A stretch of DNA of 64,000 nt from Peribacillus frigoritolerans (GCF_001636405.1 NZ_KV440950.1:4444778-4508777); one strand, 5' to 3'; counted from the stretch's first letter, positions 36,870-46,234 are shown. Notes: a model not told the origin generated them from the letters alone. A program made the numbers and translations.

Positions 36870-37101
36870 ACATCACTAATCCCCATTCAATCATTCAATT
36901 TAACATAAAAGACTTATAACCAATTTTTGATTTTTCCCATTCGGTAATCCGCCTGATCCCCATTTCAAAACCTGCCCATTGCATGCTTACTCACCAAAGT
37001 GATTTCATCTTAAACATAATCCAAGAATTCCATTGCTTTTTCCACCCATTCATCGTAATGTATGTAAGTATATTCAACAGCTTTGGAGGGCTGATTTCGA
37101 A

Positions 37102-37641
37102 ATGAATTCGTGGAAAACAATTGACGTGGCAAAACAATATGGGAATTGCCGTCTGCTCTTTTTTTCAGTTTTTACTATATTGATGTCTTTTGTTCTGATC
37201 TATACATTATTAAGTGTCTTTTCAACCCATGTTATTTTGTATGGCGATCAAACAATGGTATTTTTTAGCCTATTGCTCTTATTATATCCTGTTCACAAAC
37301 TATTACACTATTTACCTTTACGATTATTATGTAAAAAAGTGAAAACTTCATGGTCCTTGAAGTGGAACCTGGTGTTGACATGCAGAGTCAATGTGCATGT
37401 TCCGATTCGAAAGCATCTTTATCTCTTGACCCTTGTGTTGCCTTTCGTCATTATGTCTGCCACATTGATTGGTTGTGCCCTCAGTTTTCCGCATTACATC
37501 CATTATTTCACTATTTTGTTATCCCTGCACACCGGCTTATGCGTATCGGATTTTATTTATATAAAAAACCTTGTTGGTTCCCCAAGGCATTCTTTTATCG
37601 AGGAACACCTCGAAGGATACGATATACTTATTCAAAAGTGA
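37102..37641 (+). CDS. yhaJ: DUF3267 membrane protein YhaJ
   Basis: From ATG 37102, after GGAGGG, this has 179 residues with four hydrophobic segments (LLFFSVFTILMSFVLIYTLL, MVFFSLLLLLYPVHKLLHYL, LLTLVLPFVIMSATLIGCAL, YFTILLSLHTGLCVSDF). YPVHKLLHYLP is a HxxxH-like site that DUF3267 proteins share with membrane metalloproteases. A longer upstream frame is rejected for lack of a binding site. The function is unknown. Confidence 0.82.
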   Translation: MNSWKTIDVAKQYGNCRLLFFSVFTILMSFVLIYTLLSVFSTHVILYGDQTMVFFSLLLLLYPVHKLLHYLPLRLLCKKVKTSWSLKWNLVLTCRVNVHVPIRKHLYLLTLVLPFVIMSATLIGCALSFPHYIHYFTILLSLHTGLCVSDFIYIKNLVGSPRHSFIEEHLEGYDILIQK

Positions 37642-37749
37642 TTCCTTATTCATTCATAATGATGACTGCTAAGATTTTTAGGTATCTTTTTTCATTATAA
37701 TTTGGTATCGTATTTATACATGATGTTTTGCAAGGAGGGATTTTAGGTT

Positions 37750-37932
37750 TTGATCTCGTTCTGGTTTATTATTTTTGCTATTTTGATCCTTTATAATATT
37801 AATAGAATGACAAACTCTTTATGCATTCAAAAGGAAATTGCTGAAGACCGGCAGCCTAAAGTATTCAGGACCATTAATGTATTAATTACTATTATGTTAT
37901 TATCCTCCTATATTGAAATTTTGTATACGTAG
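37750..37932 (+). CDS. Small membrane protein (YhzF-like position)
   Basis: This 60-residue protein starts at TTG 37750, nine bases after AAGGAGGG. It has an N-terminal helix (FWFIIFAILILYNINRM), a charged middle (QKEIAEDRQPKVFRT) and a C-terminal helix (INVLITIMLLSSYIEILY). It follows yhaJ on the same strand and ends in a terminator. B. subtilis has a small gene of this kind here, but I cannot be sure it is the same. Confidence 0.65.
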   Translation: MISFWFIIFAILILYNINRMTNSLCIQKEIAEDRQPKVFRTINVLITIMLLSSYIEILYT

Positions 37933-38003
37933 AGATGAGCAACAAATGATGTCCATGATTTGTTACATACATTGGTGATACCCGGAGCATTATCCACATA
38001 AAG

Positions 38004-38034
38004 AAAAAGGGCGAAGCAATAGCTTCGCCTTTTG
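38004..38034. terminator. Bidirectional terminator
   Basis: Stem AAAAGGGCGAAG/CTTCGCCTTTT between the small membrane protein gene and the first SscA-like gene. Confidence 0.88.
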
Positions 38035-38043
38035 TTTATGGTT

Positions 38044-38127
38044 TTATAACCAAGAAGCCCCAATGATGACTAACAGGATGAAAAGAACGACAATTAGAGC
38101 AAAGCCTCCACCTATTCCTCCAGACAT
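38044..38127 (-). CDS. sscA: YjcZ/SscA-type small spore protein, copy 1
   Basis: The whole product has 27 residues: MSGGIGGGFALIVVLFILLV then IIGASWL. The glycine-rich start and one hydrophobic helix define the YjcZ/SscA family of tiny spore-associated proteins, needed for spore coat assembly and germination in B. subtilis (SscA, formerly YhzE, at this locus). A GGAGGAA ribosome binding site precedes ATG 38127. Confidence 0.85.
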   Translation of the reverse strand: MSGGIGGGFALIVVLFILLVIIGASWL

Positions 38128-38312
38128 TGATCTTCCTCCTTTCCATTCTTAAGTAAGAATAATTTAATGCACACTCTTATATCCGCCAAAAGGAATCCAT
38201 TCCTTTCATAGCTTGAAAATCACTTAAATCTTTTTTGTTGAGCGGCTACCCTATCCTATTCAACTCCATGGCAAAAGGAGTGGGCTCTTTCCATTAGTAA
38301 TTTTGCAGCCGA

Positions 38313-38396
38313 TTAGCAATAGGCTGCTCCTACAATTATTAATAAAATGAATAACACCACTAACAAAGCGAAGCCTCCGTTAAATCCATTACCCAT
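38313..38396 (-). CDS. YjcZ/SscA-type small spore protein, copy 2
   Basis: A 27-residue paralogue of the neighbouring gene: MGNGFNGGFALLVVLFILLI then IVGAAYC. It starts at ATG 38396 with AAAAGGGGGTAGC upstream. The central motif GGFAL-VVLFILL is shared with copy 1. Two copies 186 bp apart suggest local duplication and divergence; the different first residues and the cysteine at the end distinguish this one. Confidence 0.85.
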   Translation of the reverse strand: MGNGFNGGFALLVVLFILLIIVGAAYC

Positions 38397-38507
38397 TATG
38401 CTACCCCCTTTTGTTGTCCTCGATTTATCATATGTAATGGATTAATATCCGGGTAGGCGTACACCCATTTTTCAAAAAAATCTTATTCATGCACCAATAT
38501 ATTATTT

Positions 38508-38536
38508 TTTGTAAAGTAACCAGAATATGTTATAGT
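38508..38536 (+). promoter_or_regulatory. Candidate sigma-A promoter of prsA
   Basis: TTTGTA (38508-38513), 17-base spacer, TATAGT (38531-38536), 60 bases before the prsA start. Confidence 0.5.
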
Positions 38537-38596
38537 TAATTTTGTGGAAATACGAAAAAATAGCAAACCAGAAACTTATAACTAGGAGTTGTTTTT

Positions 38597-39463
38597 ATGA
38601 AGAAGTGGGCATTATCGATTGCTGTTACTGCAGGGCTGATCGGACTTACAGCATGCAACAGCGACAAGGAAGCAGTCGTGGAAACTAAAGCGGGGGATAT
38701 AACCAAAGAAGAATTTTATAATGTAATGAAAGACCGTTATGGTGAAACCGTTCTTCAAGAACTTGTTTATGAAAAAGTTCTTTCTGAAAAATATACAGTA
38801 ACGGATAAAGAAGTTAAAGCTAAAACGGACGAACTTAAAGCGCAAATGGGTGAAAATTTCGAAACGGCCCTGGCCTCTTCCGGATATAAGAGCGAAGCTG
38901 ATCTTAAACGTGCACTTAAAATCGGCATGCTTCAAGAAAAAGCAGCCGTTGCCGATATAAAAGTTAAAGAAGCTGATGTGAAAAAAGCTTATGAAGACTA
39001 TAAACCACAAATCAAAGCGAGACATATTCTCGTGGAAGACGAAAAAACGGCCAATGAAGTTAAAGCTAAATTGGACAAAGGTGAAGACTTTGCCAAACTT
39101 GCTAAAGAATATTCAACGGACACAGGAACAGCTGAAAAAGGCGGGGAGCTAGGCTGGTTCGGACAAGGTGAAATGGTTCCTGCATTTGAAGAGCAAGCTT
39201 ACAAAATGAAGAAAGATGAAATCAGCAAGCCGATTAAATCCGATTATGGCTACCACATCATCCAACTTCTTGATACAAAAGAAAAAGAATCATACAAAGA
39301 TATGAAAAAAGATCTTGAATATGATTTGAAAGTCGCTCAAATTGACCAAACTAAAGTTCAGGACATTCTGAATTCAGAAGTCAAAAAGGCGGACGTGAAG
39401 ATTAAAGATAAAGATTTAAAAGATGCCATCACTTCTGGTGACGCAGCCAAAGCTGAAAAATAA
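38597..39463 (+). CDS. prsA: Foldase lipoprotein PrsA (PpiC-type peptidyl-prolyl isomerase)
   Basis: PrsA is a membrane-anchored lipoprotein that folds exported proteins outside the cell. The 288-residue product has a lipoprotein signal ending LTAC with lipid-modified Cys20. The parvulin domain spans about residues 135-230 ([52 protein letters not shown]). Flanking helical N and C regions give the usual chaperone bowl. The very lysine- and glutamate-rich composition is normal for the family. It is transcribed alone with a terminator. Confidence 0.96.
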   Translation: MKKWALSIAVTAGLIGLTACNSDKEAVVETKAGDITKEEFYNVMKDRYGETVLQELVYEKVLSEKYTVTDKEVKAKTDELKAQMGENFETALASSGYKSEADLKRALKIGMLQEKAAVADIKVKEADVKKAYEDYKPQIKARHILVEDEKTANEVKAKLDKGEDFAKLAKEYSTDTGTAEKGGELGWFGQGEMVPAFEEQAYKMKKDEISKPIKSDYGYHIIQLLDTKEKESYKDMKKDLEYDLKVAQIDQTKVQDILNSEVKKADVKIKDKDLKDAITSGDAAKAEK

Positions 39464-39475
39464 TTAAATAGTAAA

Positions 39476-39507
39476 AAGCGACAGGACTTTACCTGTCGCT
39501 TTTTTTC
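39476..39507 (+). terminator. Rho-independent terminator of prsA
   Basis: Stem AGCGACAGG/CCTGTCGCT followed by seven T. Confidence 0.88.
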
Positions 39508-39517
39508 ATCATTCGGG

Positions 39518-39700
39518 CTATGCTCCTTGATTTATATCCTTTTTACGCCTCTCACGCTCTTCTTCCATGCGTTCAATGTATTTCTGACCTTCCTTTTCAA
39601 TCCAAGCATCATCTATGAGGCGATCCTGCCTAGCTGTCCAAATTGACATGATTGCACTGACAATTATTCCAATAAACACGAACCAGATCCAAATTGGCAT
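39518..39700 (-). CDS. yhaL: Sporulation protein YhaL
   Basis: From ATG 39700 (GGAGGGA seven bases upstream) this 60-residue protein has one N-terminal helix (PIWIWFVFIGIIVSAIMSIW) and a charged tail (RMEEERERRKKD). Size, topology and the place beside prsA match B. subtilis YhaL. Its role is unknown. An ATG two codons earlier is too near the binding site. Confidence 0.82.
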   Translation of the reverse strand: MPIWIWFVFIGIIVSAIMSIWTARQDRLIDDAWIEKEGQKYIERMEEERERRKKDINQGA

Positions 39701-39754
39701 GTCCATTCCCTCCCAAAAAATCTACTATTCATTTACTAGAGAATATGCTCGAAC

Positions 39755-39795
39755 AAAAAAAATATGCTTCTTTCTCCATCGAGAAAGAAGCATAT
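39755..39795 (-). terminator. Strong rho-independent terminator of yhaM
   Basis: Perfect 15-bp stem ATATGCTTCTTTCTC/GAGAAAGAAGCATAT with a CATC loop, followed by eight T on the minus strand. Confidence 0.92.
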
Positions 39796-39799
39796 TTCA

Positions 39800-40738
39800 T
39801 TAAAATGTCGGTTTATAGAATGAACGATTATCGAGCGCGAAGACTCTTTCCGTAAATTCACCCGGCTTCACTTTTTCCAAGGCGCGGTCCATCATATTTA
39901 TCTTGGCATCCATATTATCAATATAATGCAGAACTTCCGCTTCCCTAACCATCGGCGGCTTGGGACTGCCCCACTCAGCTTTACCATGGTGGCTTAATAT
40001 CAAGTGCTTGAGAATCATGATTTCTTCCGCTTCAATGCCCAATTCCTCTGCAGCTTTACCGACTTCATTCACCATGATGGTGATATGTCCCAACAAGTTC
40101 CCTTCCACTGTATAAACAGTCGAAACAGGTCCAGATAACTCATGCACCTTTCCAAGGTCATGCAGAATGACCCCTGCATACAAAAGATCCTTATTGAGGG
40201 AAGGATATAGGGTTGAAATGGCCTTAGCCAGCCCTAGCATCGATACAACATGATAGGCCAGTCCCGACATATACTCATGATGGTTCTTGGTGGCAGCCGG
40301 GAACGTCAGGAATTCATTCTGATATTTTTTAATGAGATGCCTAGTCACCCTTTGGATATTCGGATTCCTCATTTCAAAAATGTATTGAGTGATGGTTTCC
40401 ATCATTTCTTCCTGACTTAAAGGCGCCGTTTGAATTAAATCGGCTTTCGTGACCCCGTCAGTATCTGAAGTAATTCTAATATTACGGATTTTCAATTGGC
40501 TGCGTCCTCGATAATTTTGGACTTCCCCTTGGACTTTCACTGTTGCTTCCGCACAGTATGTTTTCTCATCAGCCTCGGAAACATCCCATAGCTTTGCCTC
40601 TATCTCCCCGGTTTTATCGCACAAAATCAATGTTAAAAACGGCTTTCCATTACTTGCCACCGCTTTTGTACTCGTTTTAATGTACATATATATATCTACT
40701 ACTTCACCAATTCCGTAGTGTATGATCCCATTTCCCAT
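39800..40738 (-). CDS. yhaM: 3'-5' exoribonuclease YhaM
   Basis: YhaM trims RNA 3' ends, including leftover single-stranded tails after terminators. From ATG 40738 (after GGAGG) it has 312 residues, close to the B. subtilis length. The N-terminal OB-fold ([20 protein letters not shown]) is followed by an HD domain with [17 protein letters not shown] and [17 protein letters not shown], then [21 protein letters not shown] frame starting six codons upstream lacks a binding site. Confidence 0.95.
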   Translation of the reverse strand: MGNGIIHYGIGEVVDIYMYIKTSTKAVASNGKPFLTLILCDKTGEIEAKLWDVSEADEKTYCAEATVKVQGEVQNYRGRSQLKIRNIRITSDTDGVTKADLIQTAPLSQEEMMETITQYIFEMRNPNIQRVTRHLIKKYQNEFLTFPAATKNHHEYMSGLAYHVVSMLGLAKAISTLYPSLNKDLLYAGVILHDLGKVHELSGPVSTVYTVEGNLLGHITIMVNEVGKAAEELGIEAEEIMILKHLILSHHGKAEWGSPKPPMVREAEVLHYIDNMDAKINMMDRALEKVKPGEFTERVFALDNRSFYKPTF

Positions 40739-40869
40739 GCGACTGCCTCCGTTCAATTAAATATCAACATTATAACATACCAATCTCGTTAGTGCGTTTA
40801 GTTTTCGTTAATAAGTGATAGACATTGGACAGGAAAAGCCAAAGCTTTGCCGTCTCTTATCACTCCACA

Positions 40870-40897
40870 AGAAAACCAGGCTTGATCCCAAGCCTGG
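40870..40897 (-). terminator. Rho-independent terminator of the siderophore-reductase operon
   Basis: Perfect stem CCAGGCTT/AAGCCTGG with TTTTCTTG after it on the minus strand. Confidence 0.85.
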
Positions 40898-40916
40898 CTC
40901 TCCAATCAAATCTATT

Positions 40917-41615
40917 TCAACAGTTTTTGTTCGGACAATACGCGCACTTCTCCTGGCCATCAATTCGGTAATATAAACAGCATGTCACCCGTTTATAATG
41001 GTTCATGGACTCCGGAACACTTTTTTCCCCAATGAATCGTTTAAAGGGGGAACGCGTTTCAATATTCAGCCATACTTCATCTTCAAGAAGCATTTCAATG
41101 TCCTTTTCAACTCGCGTCTTTATATCAGTTTGCTTCAATAACTCACTATACATCCATACCGTATAGCTCCAAATATTTTCCCAAAGTACTAGTTTCGATA
41201 TTTTAGCAGTTCCGGAAAAGAAGCGAATGGCATCAGCACCAAAGCTGTTCAATATGGAATGGAGGGCAGAAGGGCTTTCCTTTTCCGAGACATGGCTCCA
41301 ACTGTTGGTTTTCAGCAAAAAATTCGGGAGCCAATGCTCATCTTCCGGATCATCCAAAACACCAAAGTCCTGAAGTGTGCCTTCCCAAATAAGCCGATGT
41401 TTACTTAACATGTACAATTGTGCCGTGACAAAAAAAGCATAGCGTCTGAACCACATTGAAATGGCTATCCTTGACGTTTCCGCCCCAGTCCGGGCTTGTG
41501 CATACTGAATAAGCTCATCAGCATGATTGAAGGTCTTGGAAACTTTGGCTTCATCTCGAAAGGATATCCGGTATCCCTGAAGTTCTTTTTCAATGGATGG
41601 TGTAAGGTTATGCAT
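40917..41615 (-). CDS. FhuF-type [2Fe-2S] ferric siderophore reductase
   Basis: This 232-residue protein resembles FhuF-family reductases, which release iron from imported siderophores. The C-terminal iron-sulfur ligands are seen as CC-x10-C-x2-C: TCCLYYRIDGQEKCAYC, ending PNKNC. The body has the helical IucA/FhuF-like pattern (SMWFRRYAFFVTAQLYMLSK). It overlaps the upstream ATPase gene by 8 bases and shares its Fur-box promoter, which supports the iron role. The exact siderophore is unknown. Confidence 0.87.
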   Translation of the reverse strand: MHNLTPSIEKELQGYRISFRDEAKVSKTFNHADELIQYAQARTGAETSRIAISMWFRRYAFFVTAQLYMLSKHRLIWEGTLQDFGVLDDPEDEHWLPNFLLKTNSWSHVSEKESPSALHSILNSFGADAIRFFSGTAKISKLVLWENIWSYTVWMYSELLKQTDIKTRVEKDIEMLLEDEVWLNIETRSPFKRFIGEKSVPESMNHYKRVTCCLYYRIDGQEKCAYCPNKNC

Positions 41616-42432
41616 TGGCCAGCGCTTTTATCTGAGTTTGTGCGTAGCGCCCTTTACCAAACGGGACGCACATGGGACTGCCAAAAATTGGATCAAAGGA
41701 TATTTGACATTCCATGCTGAATACATGCTTTACCAATTCAGGCGTGATGATATCCTCTGGCCGTCCTTGAGCATGTATCGCCCCATTTTTAAGTGCCACC
41801 AGATTATCCGCATAACGGCAAGCTAAATTCAAATCATGAAGCACCATCACGATCGTTCGGTTCTCAAACTCATTCAAGTCGAACAATAAGTCCAAAATCT
41901 CGATTTGATGGGTCATATCAAGATATGTAGTCGGTTCATCCAACAAAATGACATCCGTATCCTGAGCAAGCGTCATGGCTATCCATGCCCGTTGCTTCTG
42001 CCCTCCCGATAATTCATCGACTGCCTGATCCTTTAAATCGGTCAGATTCGTTGCTTCAATCGCCTTTTGAACTTTTTCTTCATCCACGGAACTCCACTGT
42101 TTCAACCAACTTTGATAAGGGTATCTTCCTTGTTTAACAAGTTGATAGACGGTAAGCCCTTCAGGAGCAACCGGGGATTGCGGAAGAATCGCCATCTTTC
42201 TCGCTACATCCTTCGATGGCATGGTTGAGATCGCTTTGCCTTCGAGCAAGACCGAGCCGGATTGAGGTTTTAACAATCGGGCTACAGACCTAAGAAGTGT
42301 TGATTTTCCACATCCATTAGCACCGATGAATACGGTGATCTCCCCTTTGGGTATTTCTATATTCATATCATTTATTATTAATTTATCACCATAACCGAGC
42401 GATAAAGACTGAGTGTTAATAGCTGGTCGCAT
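41608..42432 (-). CDS. Iron-siderophore ABC transporter ATP-binding protein (FecE/FhuC/YusV type)
   Basis: This 274-residue ATPase energises ferric siderophore import. It has Walker A FIGANGCGKSTLLRS, the signature DELSGGQKQRAWIAM, Walker B DVILLDEPTTYLDMTHQ and the H-loop IVMVLHDLNLACRYAD. No permease or binding-protein gene lies nearby, so it probably serves several transporters encoded elsewhere, as YusV does in B. subtilis. A Fur box lies 39 bases upstream. Translation of the downstream FhuF-like gene is coupled by overlap. Confidence 0.93.
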   Translation of the reverse strand: MRPAINTQSLSLGYGDKLIINDMNIEIPKGEITVFIGANGCGKSTLLRSVARLLKPQSGSVLLEGKAISTMPSKDVARKMAILPQSPVAPEGLTVYQLVKQGRYPYQSWLKQWSSVDEEKVQKAIEATNLTDLKDQAVDELSGGQKQRAWIAMTLAQDTDVILLDEPTTYLDMTHQIEILDLLFDLNEFENRTIVMVLHDLNLACRYADNLVALKNGAIHAQGRPEDIITPELVKHVFSMECQISFDPIFGSPMCVPFGKGRYAQTQIKALANA

Positions 42433-42470
42433 TAAAATACTCCCCTTTTAGTCTAATAATACCATTTTAA

Positions 42471-42485
42471 TGAAAATGATTCTCA
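42471..42485. promoter_or_regulatory. Fur box
   Basis: TGAAAATGATTCTCA (reverse TGAGAATCATTTTCA) matches 13 of 15 positions of the Bacillus Fur consensus TGATAATNATTATCA. It is positioned to repress the ATPase-FhuF operon when iron is plentiful. Confidence 0.85.
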
Positions 42486-42713
42486 CTGTCAATCTTAAAA
42501 AGGAATATAAACCATAACTCCATGTCCCATTCCTCTTAAATGATTCATTAAAGTGAATGCTCCTTTAAAGATATGAAGCTTCCTTTGGAAACATTAATCT
42601 AAAAAAACCAGCACATTATACTTTCATTCATCACTGCCTGTAGCTTCCGAACGATAGTCCATTCTCCCCCTCTGCGAATTACTATCGGAATTTTCAAACT
42701 CCATTTAGCGGAA
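42486..42713. other. Intergenic region, nothing recognised
   Basis: The stretch between the Fur box and the zincin terminator holds no ORF with a credible start and no repeat that I can recognise. Confidence 0.5.
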
Positions 42714-42744
42714 AATAAAAAGAGCCCTCCATATGGAGAGCCTT
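42714..42744 (-). terminator. Terminator of the yhaO-yhaN-zincin operon
   Basis: Stem GGCTCTCC/GGAGGGCT around ATAT, followed by CTTTTTATT on the minus strand. It abuts the zincin stop. Confidence 0.8.
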
Positions 42745-43167
42745 TTAACCGACAAGCAGGCGATTTGTACAATGTTCCAGGGATTCATCCCTAATGAAGG
42801 TAAATAAATCGTGATCGATAAAAGGAATTATTCCTTTTGCAATATTCCATGCATTGACCTCTATTTGATAAAGGATTTCTGATTTTCCTGTACGGTGCAG
42901 CTCCTCACTAAGCACAGCAAGATCGGGGTCTAATGCGTGCCCCATCTCATGTGTGAGAATCACCCATGTATATTCCTCAAGCCTTGAAAGCGAGCCTAGG
43001 GAGCGTTCACACTGAATTTCAATATCTCTCTCATATAAAGTGATGCTATGACCTACGGCAGAATATTTTCCCCCAACACATCGTTTACCTGGAAACTCCT
43101 TTTCGATGATTAACTCCAAAGAAGAATCATGGCGGCTTACAAACTCATTCCTATTCAATGACTTCAC
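42745..43167 (-). CDS. Small zincin, ImmA/IrrE-like spacing, unknown
   Basis: A 140-residue soluble protein with a gluzincin-type site ILTHEMGHALDPDL (His73, Glu74, His77) and a possible third ligand Glu103 in QIEVNAWNIAKGIIP. The spacing and the E-x-N-A-W-x-I-A pattern recall the E-x-E-A-x-x-F-A helix of ImmA/IrrE peptidases, though overall similarity is weak. It starts 16 bases after yhaN stops and shares the operon terminator, so it is probably co-transcribed with the YhaO-YhaN nuclease pair. Its binding site is weak. No function is established. Confidence 0.7.
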   Translation of the reverse strand: MKSLNRNEFVSRHDSSLELIIEKEFPGKRCVGGKYSAVGHSITLYERDIEIQCERSLGSLSRLEEYTWVILTHEMGHALDPDLAVLSEELHRTGKSEILYQIEVNAWNIAKGIIPFIDHDLFTFIRDESLEHCTNRLLVG

Positions 43168-43183
43168 TCTCTTTATCTATAGT

Positions 43184-46100
43184 TTAATACCCATTATATT
43201 TCGGGATGATCAAATCATTCATATTTTGGCGCAATACGGGGCTGGATAGACGAATCACTTGATTTTCACTAAAGTGCTCCATTATATATCGGTGGCATGT
43301 AAAAAATAAGATTTGCCGCTTTTCCGAAACTTTTTTCAATAACTCAAGCATCCGTTTTGTCCTTTCCGCATCAAAATTGACGAAACTATCATCAATGATG
43401 AGAGGGAATGAATCATTTTCAAAAGTATGATCAGCAAGTGCGAGCCTTAAGGAAACATAAATTTGCTCAGCTGTCCCGCGGCTGACCTCTTCAACCCTGA
43501 AACTCAAACCATCACTGCGCTGTACCAAAATCCCTTCTCCCGACTGATCAAGGATGATTTTCCGATAGTTTCCATTCGTTAAGAAGGAAAAATGCCGCTC
43601 GGCATCAGCGATCACCTTCGGCAGGCGCTCCCTTTTATATCGGTCCAATGTTTTATTCAATAAGCTTTTGGCTATTGCCAATTTCGCCCATTCCTTCGCC
43701 TCTTCGTTAAAAGCAGCTTTTTCTTCATGAAAACGATGAAGTAAATCATCATAAATCCCTGAAACTTCAAGCTGTTTTATCTTATGCTTCGCATCCGCCC
43801 GCTTCTCTAACAAAAGGGATTTCACCTTTACAGAATCCTTCCGTTTCTGTTCTATATTTTCTAATGTATAAGTATTGATCCCCTGTTTTAAATAAGATTG
43901 GATTTGATCAGGCAGCATTCTGGATTGTCCAATTTGAATGGTAATCAAATCAAGCTGCTTTTGTAAGGTGATTTTCTTTTCGGACAATGCAGCGACATGC
44001 CTGAATTCTTCCTCGTCCTTGACCTTCGCTAACTTAAAAAGCATTTCCATTTCTGCATCAAGATAGCCATTTTCCATCGTCAGCTGCTCGATTTCGTTCG
44101 TCAAACGACTTCTTTCCTGCATCCATTGCGTTAACTGAACGGAGAATTCAACCGCTATATTCAACTCCCGTTTCAATTGGCCAATCGCTTCCCTCCATGT
44201 GGATGTTTCAAAATCAAGGCTATTTGCAAAATGAAATAAAGCCTTTGATTTACCCTCAAATTCTGCCTGGAGAAAATCATGCCTCTTGATTGTTTCATAT
44301 TTCCTATCAACGGCTTCCTTCCATTTCTCAAGAAGTTCAAATACAGATTCAAGATTGATTTCCATTCCAGGATAAGACAGACCCCAACCGCTTAAGATGT
44401 TCCTCAATTCTTTATCCAACCGGTCCCTGCTAGCTTCCCAATCGGCATACTCCTGAATCGTCGATTCAAACGCTTCCTCCCTTTCTTCATATTTGAAACT
44501 TTCACTTTCAAAGCGCCTTTGGAGACGATGGTCCAGTTCAAGTAGCCTCCCCATCGACTCTCCTTCACTTCCTTTATTGGTTTCTCTCCCAATTGCAGCC
44601 CTTTTCCTTTTCATCTCATCCAATTGCCTGATATACCCGGACGATATATCATCACCTTTAAAGAGATACCTGGAAACCGCAAACAGAACAGCTATGGCTA
44701 GAAGTATCACACCCAACAAAATCTGTTCACTGAAATAACTTCCGATTGCACCTAAACATAGTAGCACTATTAAACTGGCATTCATGATATGTGAACGTTT
44801 GCGATTATCCGCTTCCTTCTTCCTCTGTAATCCCAATTGCTTTTCAAGTTCAAGTATTTGTTCATCAAGAATAAGGGATTGTGCTGCTTCAAATTCGATG
44901 TTATTCTGCTTGTTGTATAAGGACTCCAGCTCGATTCTTTTTTCATCTGGCAGTAACTGGGCCTTTATCTCCTTCAAGCGGGCTTCTGTCGTTTCCAGAC
45001 TTCCCTTTTGCAGTTCATATTTCTCATCGAGCTGTTTTTTATCATTTTGGAGCTGATGCTTTTCCCTTTCGGCCCTTTTCACCTTTTCCTTCATGAATGT
45101 ACTGATATCCAGTTTTCTTATTTCCTCATCAGAAACATCCAAGAATAATTCCTGCTTCACCTTTTCGATATTCTTTTCTTCCAACAGCCTTTCGTGTTCC
45201 GCTTTTTTAATATCCAGCTCGAGCTTCTCCAACAATGTTCCTTGATCGATTGCATGTTCAATTTGCTCTTTATGCTCCTTGATGAAAGGATTGATTTCGA
45301 TTTCCGTGAGTTTCCCCTCAAGTTTGTCCATTTTCTCAGTCAATGCCGCAAGTTGGGCTTTCATGGGGATTCCAACTGCCTGTAGCTGTTCAAGTCTTTT
45401 TAAGCCATCAACAGGAAAATTCACATCCGGAATTTTACTTATTTCAGCCTCTAGTTCCCCCTGTTCTTCAACCAAGGGTTTAATTCGCAAAAAAGCACTT
45501 ACGTTAACAAGATTTTCTTCAATCTCTTGAATGCCTTCCGTGACTTTAGAGAGATCCTCCTTAAGTTTTGCTTCTTCCTGAAGTAATGCCGTATATGACC
45601 GCTGTTCTTCTTCAGATGCTTTCACCTTTTTCTGCAATTCCTTAAGTTCTTTCATTTTCACATTCAGTAAAGGTTTTTGGCCTGATGGCTTGAACCTTGA
45701 ATCGAGCTCTTTTTGCAATTTCGTTTCGGCTTCAAGAAGTTTATCATTCCCGATCAGCCCGGCTGAAAGCAGATATTTACTCATCGTACCTTCACTTAGT
45801 GTATGTAATCCCTGCAGGCCTTGAAGGTCGAAAGAAAAAATGGCTTGGTAATAGTTTTTATCAACGCCATGAAGAATCTCATTCAATTCTTCCTCGCCGC
45901 CGACCCTTCCATCCTCGAAGGTCAATTTCACATCACCAGTAGCTTTTCCCTTCACACGTTCAATAACGATTTCCCCGTCTTTTTTTGTTATAAGGCTGAG
46001 CCTTCCCCCATATTTGGCATGCATTTTGGGCTCGTAACGCGGTTCGTTTTGAACCTTTGTCGGAAAACCAAATAGCATACTATGAATGAAGGACATGATG

Positions 46101-46213
46101 GTTGACTTGCCCGATTCATTTTCCCCAAAGAAAATCTGCAGCTGTCCCAATTCAGGAAAACGCTGATTTTCCAGTTTGCCGTAACCATAAACATGGAGGT
46201 CTTTAATAATCAA
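43184..46213 (-). CDS. yhaN: SbcC/Rad50-like ATPase YhaN
   Basis: A 1009-residue SMC-like ATPase, partner of the YhaO exonuclease. The N-terminal Walker A is FFGENESGKSTIMSFIH. Long coiled coils (about 170-470 and 530-850) flank a central hydrophobic pair (SLIVLLCLGAIGSYF and ILLGVILLAIAVLFAVSRYL, about residues 475-515) where Rad50 and SbcC have a zinc hook; no CxxC is present there. The C-terminal signature VSRGTAEQIYVSLRLAL and Walker B PLIIDDSFVNFDAER complete the ATPase head. It starts at TTG 46213 after GGAGGAA. It probably tethers the complex to the membrane, which is inference. Confidence 0.92.
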   Translation of the reverse strand: MIIKDLHVYGYGKLENQRFPELGQLQIFFGENESGKSTIMSFIHSMLFGFPTKVQNEPRYEPKMHAKYGGRLSLITKKDGEIVIERVKGKATGDVKLTFEDGRVGGEEELNEILHGVDKNYYQAIFSFDLQGLQGLHTLSEGTMSKYLLSAGLIGNDKLLEAETKLQKELDSRFKPSGQKPLLNVKMKELKELQKKVKASEEEQRSYTALLQEEAKLKEDLSKVTEGIQEIEENLVNVSAFLRIKPLVEEQGELEAEISKIPDVNFPVDGLKRLEQLQAVGIPMKAQLAALTEKMDKLEGKLTEIEINPFIKEHKEQIEHAIDQGTLLEKLELDIKKAEHERLLEEKNIEKVKQELFLDVSDEEIRKLDISTFMKEKVKRAEREKHQLQNDKKQLDEKYELQKGSLETTEARLKEIKAQLLPDEKRIELESLYNKQNNIEFEAAQSLILDEQILELEKQLGLQRKKEADNRKRSHIMNASLIVLLCLGAIGSYFSEQILLGVILLAIAVLFAVSRYLFKGDDISSGYIRQLDEMKRKRAAIGRETNKGSEGESMGRLLELDHRLQRRFESESFKYEEREEAFESTIQEYADWEASRDRLDKELRNILSGWGLSYPGMEINLESVFELLEKWKEAVDRKYETIKRHDFLQAEFEGKSKALFHFANSLDFETSTWREAIGQLKRELNIAVEFSVQLTQWMQERSRLTNEIEQLTMENGYLDAEMEMLFKLAKVKDEEEFRHVAALSEKKITLQKQLDLITIQIGQSRMLPDQIQSYLKQGINTYTLENIEQKRKDSVKVKSLLLEKRADAKHKIKQLEVSGIYDDLLHRFHEEKAAFNEEAKEWAKLAIAKSLLNKTLDRYKRERLPKVIADAERHFSFLTNGNYRKIILDQSGEGILVQRSDGLSFRVEEVSRGTAEQIYVSLRLALADHTFENDSFPLIIDDSFVNFDAERTKRMLELLKKVSEKRQILFFTCHRYIMEHFSENQVIRLSSPVLRQNMNDLIIPKYNGY

Positions 46214-46234
46214 ATCCGTTCCTCCTCCCTACAC

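Noticed and set aside
37350-37700. Second plus-strand frame inside yhaJ
   Set aside because: It overlaps yhaJ in another frame and has no start signal. The yhaJ frame has membrane helices and a proper GGAGGG site.
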